A stretch of 26,422 nt of DNA. Origin: a virus. The stretch spans positions 1 to 26,422 of IMG/VR virus record IMGVR_UViG_3300025112_000155; one strand, written 5' to 3'. Positions 19,781 to 26,422 of the stretch are shown piece after piece. The first letter of the stretch is position 1, and each line of letters begins with the position of its first letter. The notes beneath the pieces were generated by a model, which did no database searches, had not been told where the DNA came from, and saw nothing but the letters and a program-made list of their open reading frames with translations. Both the position numbers and the translations under genes were made by a program.

Positions 19781-22780
19781 ATGCCAAAGATAGTTCAATA
19801 CAATCTGCCTCCGGGCGGGACGGTCACGCAACTTGCCGACAATCTCACCACAGCTTTAGAGATCGAGGGTGTAGATTCAAAAGACTACGTGGTGGTCAAA
19901 ACTGTAGATGGCTCGGAGTCGGTCACTATCAAAGCTGGCGGTGCGGGCACTGTAATTAATGAGTCGGGCCAAATGAAATCTACCGCTTCAGGCGGCTGGA
20001 TGCTTATTTCTTCCGATCCTACAGACACCGCTCCGAACATAATGCCCAGCGGGTCAGATCCCAATACGGGAATCGGGCACTACGGCGGCACGTCAGATAG
20101 CGATGCTCTCTCCCTAATCGCTGGGGGCGTCGAAGGGGTCCGTCTCCAAGAAACAGGCGGGGCGATCACTACTACGATCACGGGCGCGGTCGAGCATACC
20201 GGGGCTTTGGAAGTCAAAGGAGACCTAAGCGTAGCTCTCCAAGGGACATTCACAGCAACGAATAGTAGCGCCGAGATTACTGCCGGAAGTAGCACAGCGT
20301 TTCTTACTGAAATCTTTGAAGGGTCCGCAATTGAGATATTTGAGGGCGATGGTACATCGCGAGGTGTCTACCGTGTTGCCGATGTTGCCTCCAATACTGC
20401 GCTGACTCTAGACACCAACGTCACTGGCTTAAGCTCTAGCCCCTTGACGGGGATGACGGGCAAGACAGATCCAACCCTGTTGGATGTAAAGTCTGGCGAC
20501 GACATGACGTTGTTGGCTGTCACAAATCGCTATGTGAGAATCAACGGTAGGGGCGGGCCTTCAGCGCACGAGCCCACTCATTCAGAGGTTGCCCTCTACA
20601 TTGACGGAGGCGACAACGCTACCGACAACGCCAACGCGACAACTGTAGTGATCCATAGCACGGGTTCAAATGGCCCCAACCTCCAATTCGCAAATTCGGG
20701 CAACGGTAAAGCGAGCTTTTTTACGCAATCAGACAAGCTCTATTTTGACACAGATACCTCCGCTGGCGATATGCTTTGGCGTCCGGGTAAAACTACCTTT
20801 CTCACAATGGACGCGGGCGCTGCGACGACTGTATTTGAGAATTGTAAAGTTGGCGTCAACGACGCAACCCCTCTCGAAAAGTTCACCGTTAAAGCCAGCA
20901 GCACTCACGAAGATGTAATGGGTATTTACAGTGCTACTGATGCCGTTGTGGTTCGCCTAGAGTGTTACGACAATCAATCAGGTGCCGTTCGTGTTGTCGG
21001 GGGTGGAAATAATCAGCACTTGCTTAATGGGCGAGACGGATCGAACGGGTCTGCTGAGTTTAACATTAGGCAGTACGATTGCAACTTCACAGCCTCCTCT
21101 TCGAACTCTGTCAAAATGCTACACATCGATGCCAGCCTAGATGAGGTTGTGATTATCGACGATAGCACAGCGATCGGAGCTGAGCATTTAGACGAAACTG
21201 ATTTTTCGTCACACGCAGAATGGGACGTGACTGGTGACTTTGACGATACGGGCGGGGATGCAGTTTATACGCATTCCTCCGGCGCTGGCACTCTGACGCA
21301 AGTTCAGGCGGATTTAGCGTCAGCTATTCAGGGCGATCGATACTACGTTTTTACCTACACCGTTTCTGGTGTATCGGGCAGCGATATGGCTGCAACGATT
21401 ACAACAGGCGTAGCCCACGAAGCTGTCTCATTAACGGTCAAAACCAACGGGACTTACAAGACTTCGTTTCGAGCTAAAGCCAGCCCCGCTGATTTTGTAA
21501 TCAGCGCAACGTCTACAACTGGTGGGACTACGTTTACCCTAGACGACGTTAGTCTGAAGTCTTGTTCTGGGACTCTCCTTGTGGGAGAGCGTATCAACTG
21601 CGTAGACGGCGGTCTCAATTTAAGAATTGGTGACGTGAATACTGGGGCCGCGCTAGCTGCTAGCACTGGGACCTATAATACGTGTATCGGGCCGAGTGCC
21701 GGAAAAGCCTACGACGCAGGAACGATGAACACCGCGATAGGATACCAGGCTGGCAAGGGTGGCAGCAGTTCAATTGAGGGAACATTCGTCGGATACAATG
21801 CTGGTGCCGCGACTACAGCCTCGAAGAACACAGCGATAGGTGCAGGCGCTTTGGCTGCTACCTCTGGCTCAAGTAATACAGCGGTGGGTAAAGAAGCCGC
21901 GATGCAAACTACCGGTGTTGAAAATACCATAGTAGGATGCGCCGCTGCCCAAGGGAATTGCGGAAGCTATAACGCAGCTTTGGGTTTTGAAGCTCTGAAG
22001 AGCCAAACCTCTGGTGGGGACGGATACAACACGGCTATCGGTTGGAAAGCTGGCGACTCTCTGACAACTACCGGTAAGGGTGTGTATATTGGTGGCGCAA
22101 GCGCAGCCTCTGCGGCATCGGGGGTCAGCAATGAAATCGCAATCGGCTACGCGGCTGTTGGTCAAGGATCTCTCACAGCTACCATCGGAGCTTCTACTTG
22201 CGTTAGTTTAGCGTCGGGCGGTGATGGTATTTGCGAATTGGGTACAAGTAGCAACGGCTTTAAAGCTCTCACTCTGAAAAACGCTTTTACGAACGGGAAC
22301 ACGGGGAACGGTACGTCGTTCTCAATAACGGACAGTAACGGCACACCTCGCAAACACCTAAAGCTCTACAACGCGGGTGGTCTGCAACTCGGGCATGATC
22401 AAACCGACTTCTACATCACCGGTACCACTTTGCGAATCGGGGCCAATGCCGGGGGGATGGGCAATCGTCTTTTATCTATTAGCTTGGACACTGTAGAGAT
22501 TGGTTTTTTCCCTGAGGCTGGAACGCAGCAAGCTTTCACGATGGAGCTAGTGCAAGCGGCAGCATCTAGCTATACGATTACATGGCCATCATCGGCAACC
22601 ACTTACACAGATTATTATTCGAGCGGCAGTGCCGCTGCAAATATTCTATGGGCGGGCGGCGTTAAGCACACAATGAGCACAGCCAACGACGCGATCGATC
22701 TTGTTCAGTTCGTAATGGTGCACGGAGCAAACGGTGTCAAGGTGATCTACGCATCTGTAATTGGTCAAGCATACGCATGA
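19781..22780 (+). CDS. Tail fibre with YadA-like beta-roll repeats
   Basis: This 999-residue protein begins at ATG 19781, one base after the previous stop. The N-terminus (PPGGTVTQLADNLTTALEI) and the pattern PNTGIGHYGGTSDSDALSLIAGG at about 100-125 are typical of phage fibres. Residues about 469-593 form a carbohydrate-binding-like jelly roll ending FTLDDVSLKS. Residues about 627-805 hold about ten tandem units of 16-19 residues with the core NTAIGxxAG, resembling the left-handed beta-roll of YadA-type adhesin heads. The last 95 residues include TITWPSSATTY, WAGGVKHTMSTANDAIDLVQF and a closing VIYASVIGQ, a common trimeric fibre-tip module. The likely role is host receptor binding. Confidence 0.8.
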   Translation: MPKIVQYNLPPGGTVTQLADNLTTALEIEGVDSKDYVVVKTVDGSESVTIKAGGAGTVINESGQMKSTASGGWMLISSDPTDTAPNIMPSGSDPNTGIGHYGGTSDSDALSLIAGGVEGVRLQETGGAITTTITGAVEHTGALEVKGDLSVALQGTFTATNSSAEITAGSSTAFLTEIFEGSAIEIFEGDGTSRGVYRVADVASNTALTLDTNVTGLSSSPLTGMTGKTDPTLLDVKSGDDMTLLAVTNRYVRINGRGGPSAHEPTHSEVALYIDGGDNATDNANATTVVIHSTGSNGPNLQFANSGNGKASFFTQSDKLYFDTDTSAGDMLWRPGKTTFLTMDAGAATTVFENCKVGVNDATPLEKFTVKASSTHEDVMGIYSATDAVVVRLECYDNQSGAVRVVGGGNNQHLLNGRDGSNGSAEFNIRQYDCNFTASSSNSVKMLHIDASLDEVVIIDDSTAIGAEHLDETDFSSHAEWDVTGDFDDTGGDAVYTHSSGAGTLTQVQADLASAIQGDRYYVFTYTVSGVSGSDMAATITTGVAHEAVSLTVKTNGTYKTSFRAKASPADFVISATSTTGGTTFTLDDVSLKSCSGTLLVGERINCVDGGLNLRIGDVNTGAALAASTGTYNTCIGPSAGKAYDAGTMNTAIGYQAGKGGSSSIEGTFVGYNAGAATTASKNTAIGAGALAATSGSSNTAVGKEAAMQTTGVENTIVGCAAAQGNCGSYNAALGFEALKSQTSGGDGYNTAIGWKAGDSLTTTGKGVYIGGASAASAASGVSNEIAIGYAAVGQGSLTATIGASTCVSLASGGDGICELGTSSNGFKALTLKNAFTNGNTGNGTSFSITDSNGTPRKHLKLYNAGGLQLGHDQTDFYITGTTLRIGANAGGMGNRLLSISLDTVEIGFFPEAGTQQAFTMELVQAAASSYTITWPSSATTYTDYYSSGSAAANILWAGGVKHTMSTANDAIDLVQFVMVHGANGVKVIYASVIGQAYA

Positions 22781-22782
22781 TA

Positions 22783-22798
22783 GGAGAGTCCCAAAATG
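22783..22798 (+). promoter_or_regulatory. Ribosome site with palindrome as spacer and start
   Basis: GGAGAGTCCCAAAATG supplies the ribosome site, spacer and start codon of the following gene, as at 8051, 8441 and 11123. Confidence 0.7.
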
Positions 22799-23050
22799 GC
22801 GACGAAAGAAATTCAACAGGTTCAGATCACAGTGATCAAAGATTTCACAACTGGCTCGGTTAGCGTAGCAGCTTGTGGCAACTACAAAGCTGTAGAGTTC
22901 GGAACGAAAGATAATCAGTTTGTTTCATTATCAGAATCGGACGTGGCTAGCGTGCTCCCCGACATCGTCTCTAAAGTAGAGGCAGCGATGGCTGAGGGCG
23001 GGTTTACTGTGACCGAGGCGCAACCTCCAGAAGAGGAAACCGGGGAATAA
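22796..23050 (+). CDS. Small paralogous protein 1, unknown
   Basis: This 84-residue acidic protein reads VQITVIKDFTTGSVSV near its start, then SLSESDVASVLPDIVSKVEAAM, and ends FTVTEAQPPEEETGE. The next gene encodes a protein with the same plan, so the pair arose by duplication. A two-strand beta-hairpin plus helix fold seems likely. Its place between two adhesin genes suggests a small virion or fibre-assembly protein, but I do not recognise a family. Confidence 0.65.
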   Translation: MATKEIQQVQITVIKDFTTGSVSVAACGNYKAVEFGTKDNQFVSLSESDVASVLPDIVSKVEAAMAEGGFTVTEAQPPEEETGE

Positions 23051-23051
23051 C

Positions 23052-23285
23052 ATGGCTCAGAAGAGACTCGATAAGGTAGAGATCGTCATCGTCAAGGATT
23101 TGGCGACGGGCGAGATCCAAGGAACGATGAACGCAATGTGCTGGTCGCCAGAATTAGAGACGAGGTTTGGCGTTAGCCTTCCTCTCTCTGGTGTGGACGA
23201 TATTGCGAACAACGCGGTAGCTGCACTCAAAGAGCACATGGCGGGCGACGGTGCCCACGAAGTCACAGAGGCAGAGGCAGAGTAA
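23052..23285 (+). CDS. Small paralogous protein 2, unknown
   Basis: This 77-residue acidic protein reads VEIVIVKDLATGEIQG, then LPLSGVDDIANNAVAALKEHM, and ends HEVTEAEAE. It aligns along its length with the preceding 84-residue protein (the VIKDxxTG hairpin, the LS-x-x-D helix start and the VTEA tail). The start is one base after the upstream stop and the stop overlaps the next ATG (TAATG). Function unknown. Confidence 0.65.
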   Translation: MAQKRLDKVEIVIVKDLATGEIQGTMNAMCWSPELETRFGVSLPLSGVDDIANNAVAALKEHMAGDGAHEVTEAEAE

Positions 23286-26143
23286 TGATCCCGAGTCCTG
23301 ATATCGGATTTGTGTATCCCAAAACGGGACTCGACGCAGACCTCCGCTTCGACAGTACCCCGAGGTTTGTCTCGACTGGGTCGATGTTTCTTGATGGGGT
23401 GGATGATTGTCTTAACCTTGACGGATTAACCTTCACGACCAGTTCGGCGAATTACTCTTTCACATGCTGGGTTAAAAGTTCAGACAGCACAGCCGACAAG
23501 CGCATTTTCGGCGTTCATTCATCGACATCGAGTGACAGGATCAATATATACTGGGAAAACGCTTCGCTGAGATCATACACATCAGACGGCGCATCGACCA
23601 ACACGTTTGTTGTTGGCGATGTTAGCTTGGACGGGGTTTGGTGCCACTTTGCGTTGACGGTTGGTTCCGGCACATCCGCAAAATTTTATATCGACGGGCA
23701 ATTGGTCGGCACAGATACGCAAATAGATATCGATATGTCCGCTTGCGATTCATTTATTGTAGGTGCCGCCTACGACGAGAACGTCGTGACTACCCTGGCG
23801 GCAAACATCTGCCACTTCGGTGTGTGGCACGACGAGCTGTCCCAATCTGAGATTCGCGCATTGATGACGGCTAACACTTACGCGGAGGCAATCACCAAGG
23901 GTGGCTCAACCCCTCGCGCTTACTACCTGCTCGAAGCTGACGCCGACGATTCAGTGGGGACTCAAGACGGCGCACTCACAAACGGCGCTGTAATTGTAGG
24001 CGACCGCGCCCGGCTCCCTAATGGTTACGACCTCACAGGCAATCAACTAAACGCTGTCCCATTTTCGGGCAGGGCGTGGGCGGGGGACGGAACCGGGGAC
24101 AAGATTGTATGTGGAACAGCTCTTGGTGATGACCTGGGCGACAACTATTCGGGCTCATTCAGTGTCTCATTTTGGGCCAAAAATAGCGAGAACGACGGAT
24201 CGAATAACGACGGGGTGCACGAACTAAATGGTGCCGGGGCAAGCAATCACGGAACACATGCCGCGTACTATTTCAACTCAACCATTCGCTTCGCGCTGGA
24301 TGGCAATGCGTGGTACCGTGCTTGCGATTTGGTGGGCGTCGAGTGGCACCACTTCGTGATGGTCTACACTGCTGGCTCAGAATCGGATTCAAAGGTTTAC
24401 ATCGACGGGCTTGAAGTCTCGGGCACCACCAGTGGAACGTTCCCCGCTGCGGCTGACTTAGATTTTGCTGGGGACACGCTACATCTCGGGTTGCACTACG
24501 ACGCTACGACAGATCTAAACGGCTCGATCGCAGACTGGAAGTTCTTCAAGATTGCGCTGACGGCAGCGCAGGCTCTTGAACTCTACGAGGTTCCTGAGCA
24601 GGTTCTCCCCACAGGTGCGACAGCGGCAAACCTCCGGTCATGGTATCCGTTGGCTGACTACGATATTGCATCGGCCAATAACTTGAACGGCCTGTATGTG
24701 CAGGACTCCGGCGCTCTTGGTGCCCCTGGGCTGTGTACCAATGGCGGCATGGAGTTCAGCCAACCCAACATCCCCCAGCTCGGGCTGCGGTCTAGTTCGT
24801 CTAGGATACTCTTTGATGGTTCTGACGACAAAGTCACCGTTGCAGCCAACGCTGCAATCGATGGGCTCTTTGGGGCGGGCGGCTCGGTGTCGGCTTGGAT
24901 TATGCCGTTCTCTGACGGTGAAAGTAGCGAGGGTAGAATTGTCGATACAACGGATGGCAGCGGGTATAAATTTGATGTGAGGCTAGAGTCGGCTGGCGTT
25001 TGCGGACTCAATTTTTATCACGTGTGGACTGCCGCCGATGGTGACTGGAAGACCTCCTCGACCACCGTGAATATCGGATCTTGGAATCATGTAGCCGTCA
25101 CCTACAACGGTGCGGCTTTTGGCAATGCTCCAGTATTCTATGTGAATGGTTCGCTTGTCGCGACAACCGAAAACACCGGACCTGGGAGTGGGGAGTCCAT
25201 CGAGGCAGATAATGGCATAAAGGTTATCGGCAACAATTCCCCACAAAGCAGGACCTTTGACGGGATCATCAGTGAGGTTGCCTTCTACAAAGGCACCATC
25301 CTAGACGCTGACGCTATAACCGTTATGTACAATTCTGGGATTCAAGGCTTTGACCTCCTGTCCGATTCTGGGAATTACGATAATTCAGGGGACGTTGATG
25401 GATGGTGGAAGCTCGACAACCCCGTGACGATTCAAGACCTCACAGCAAACGACAACGACGGCACCGTTGCAGGCAGTCCCAACATGGCGACTGTCCCAGA
25501 AGGAGACACAGCAGGCTTGTCCGTTTTTGGGACTCTCACGAGCAAGCGGCCTTGGAACGGTGTCGCCGGGGTTGTTGGGTACCAAGCTCAATACAACGTG
25601 CTGTGGGGCAATACTGCAACCCTGCCGCATATCGCCCTAGGTACAAACCTATGGACGATCTCGCTCTGGTTTAAGATTCGCAAAAGCGGAACGGTAGACA
25701 ACGGACGCATCTTTGATTTCTACGACGGCCAGGGTGTGGTTGCGCATGTGCAGGATGCCGACGAGTTTAAGATCTATCTGAAAGGTGCGAGCGGTACACC
25801 GACAGCGGTGCAACATACAATGACGGACGCCCAGATGTATGACACCTGGGTTCACCTCGTTGTGAGAAGAGAAGCGGCGGCAACGTTTAGCTTTGTTTAT
25901 CATCCGCTCGATCAAACGGCTGTTACTATTTCAGATAGCACCGGAACCGATGCGGGCTCTATGACGCCTGACAACAACATCCCGTTTGTTTTGGGCGGCA
26001 CATGCGCAGCGTCAAATCAACGCGGCACCAACTCAGGTGCGGGTCTTGCCGATGTCCGTATCTGGGACGCTGAGTCTATCAGCGATGCGCAAGTTAACGC
26101 GCTCTACGAGAGCGGTGCCAGAATGCTTAGAGGAGATTCATAA
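23285..26143 (+). CDS. Adhesin-like virion protein with four LamG/concanavalin-like domains
   Basis: This 952-residue protein contains four LamG-like (concanavalin-type) beta-sandwich units at about residues 30-195, 262-435, 503-690 and 765-948. Each repeats the same landmarks: an opening FDG-DD or similar, SxSxWxK, a WxHxAxTY-type strand, xxYIDGxxV, and a closing xIxDxxFxxxxLSxxQ-AL segment, for example GVWCHFALTV, EWHHFVMVY, SWNHVAVTY and TWVHLVV. Such domains bind glycans or proteins and are used as phage host-recognition modules. The units are divergent from one another. No enzyme motif is seen and no signal peptide. Confidence 0.85.
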   Translation: MIPSPDIGFVYPKTGLDADLRFDSTPRFVSTGSMFLDGVDDCLNLDGLTFTTSSANYSFTCWVKSSDSTADKRIFGVHSSTSSDRINIYWENASLRSYTSDGASTNTFVVGDVSLDGVWCHFALTVGSGTSAKFYIDGQLVGTDTQIDIDMSACDSFIVGAAYDENVVTTLAANICHFGVWHDELSQSEIRALMTANTYAEAITKGGSTPRAYYLLEADADDSVGTQDGALTNGAVIVGDRARLPNGYDLTGNQLNAVPFSGRAWAGDGTGDKIVCGTALGDDLGDNYSGSFSVSFWAKNSENDGSNNDGVHELNGAGASNHGTHAAYYFNSTIRFALDGNAWYRACDLVGVEWHHFVMVYTAGSESDSKVYIDGLEVSGTTSGTFPAAADLDFAGDTLHLGLHYDATTDLNGSIADWKFFKIALTAAQALELYEVPEQVLPTGATAANLRSWYPLADYDIASANNLNGLYVQDSGALGAPGLCTNGGMEFSQPNIPQLGLRSSSSRILFDGSDDKVTVAANAAIDGLFGAGGSVSAWIMPFSDGESSEGRIVDTTDGSGYKFDVRLESAGVCGLNFYHVWTAADGDWKTSSTTVNIGSWNHVAVTYNGAAFGNAPVFYVNGSLVATTENTGPGSGESIEADNGIKVIGNNSPQSRTFDGIISEVAFYKGTILDADAITVMYNSGIQGFDLLSDSGNYDNSGDVDGWWKLDNPVTIQDLTANDNDGTVAGSPNMATVPEGDTAGLSVFGTLTSKRPWNGVAGVVGYQAQYNVLWGNTATLPHIALGTNLWTISLWFKIRKSGTVDNGRIFDFYDGQGVVAHVQDADEFKIYLKGASGTPTAVQHTMTDAQMYDTWVHLVVRREAAATFSFVYHPLDQTAVTISDSTGTDAGSMTPDNNIPFVLGGTCAASNQRGTNSGAGLADVRIWDAESISDAQVNALYESGARMLRGDS
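23316..23330. repeat. Copy of dispersed palindrome near the LamG gene start
   Basis: ATCCCAAAACGGGAC is read as YPKTGL. It shows the C/G version of the N position on both arms. Confidence 0.65.
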
Positions 26144-26422
26144 TGGGACAGTGGAGCTGGACCTATATGCTAGTCCCATTATCGGACTTAGAGAACGAGT
26201 TGCCTACGCGGCGCTTTGATTGGATCGAGACAGACGAGGACGGCAATCAAACCGACGTCCGCGCTACGTTTCTAAACTCTGGGTGCTGTAGGAAATGTGG
26301 GCTTGGCGCAAAGAGCGACACGTACCAGATCTTTAAGTGCTCTGACTTGAGCTTTATCGATGGAGACCCTCAAGCGTTTCTCAATTTAGGATACACGTTG
26401 ATGAGTCAACTAGAGGCATCAG
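26143..26422 (+). CDS. Unknown cysteine-containing protein (3' partial)
   Basis: An ATG overlapping the upstream stop (TAATG) opens a frame that runs to the right edge without a stop, giving 93 codons. It begins MGQWSWTYMLVPLSDLEN and contains SGCCRKCGLGAKSDTY and then FKCSDLSF, a possible metal-binding cysteine group. I recognise no family. It is likely another virion-associated gene of the fibre block. Confidence 0.6.
   Translation, partial: MGQWSWTYMLVPLSDLENELPTRRFDWIETDEDGNQTDVRATFLNSGCCRKCGLGAKSDTYQIFKCSDLSFIDGDPQAFLNLGYTLMSQLEAS

Noticed and set aside
21661-22190. Bacterial YadA autotransporter gene
   Set aside because: There is no signal peptide or outer-membrane anchor; the protein has phage fibre ends and sits in a tail operon.

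Overview
This window is the structural module of a tailed double-stranded DNA phage or prophage. All recognisable genes lie on the + strand, packed with 1-8 nt overlaps (TGATG, TAATG, ATGTCTGA) or very short gaps. The gene order (methyltransferase, small and large terminase, Mu-F-like head protein, portal, prohead protease, scaffold, decoration, capsid, connectors, tail terminator, tail tube, G/GT chaperone, tape measure, tail tip, fibres) is that of a siphovirus-like phage. I see no sheath, lysis, integrase or replication gene. The host cannot be read safely from the window; receptor-binding genes rich in LamG, carbohydrate-binding and C1q-like folds suggest a bacterium with a polysaccharide-rich surface. 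Both ends are cut inside genes.

Layout: 1-899 DNA methyltransferase (5' cut); 907-2575 packaging; 2575-2769 a repeat-rich insert; 2769-9417 head morphogenesis; 9423-11123 head-tail connection; 11134-15169 tail tube, chaperones and tape measure; 15169-19278 distal tail and hub; 19279-19470 a structured non-coding gap; 19471-26143 fibre and adhesin genes; 26143 to the end a partial unknown gene.

The most unusual feature is a degenerate interrupted palindrome, about GTC-N-CA-AAW-TG-N-GAC with N usually T, C or G. It is scattered through most of the window, mostly inside genes. It clusters between terL and the Mu-F gene, forms the spacer and start codon of four genes (GGAGTCYCARAATG), and encodes a recurrent S-Q-x-E-T type peptide in unrelated proteins. 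Other points of interest are a three-part protein joining a uracil-DNA-glycosylase-like domain to an XkdF-type protease, a single in-frame TAG separating that protease from its scaffold, and a very clear -1 frameshift signal (A AAA AAA plus a 9-bp stem) in the tail chaperone gene.
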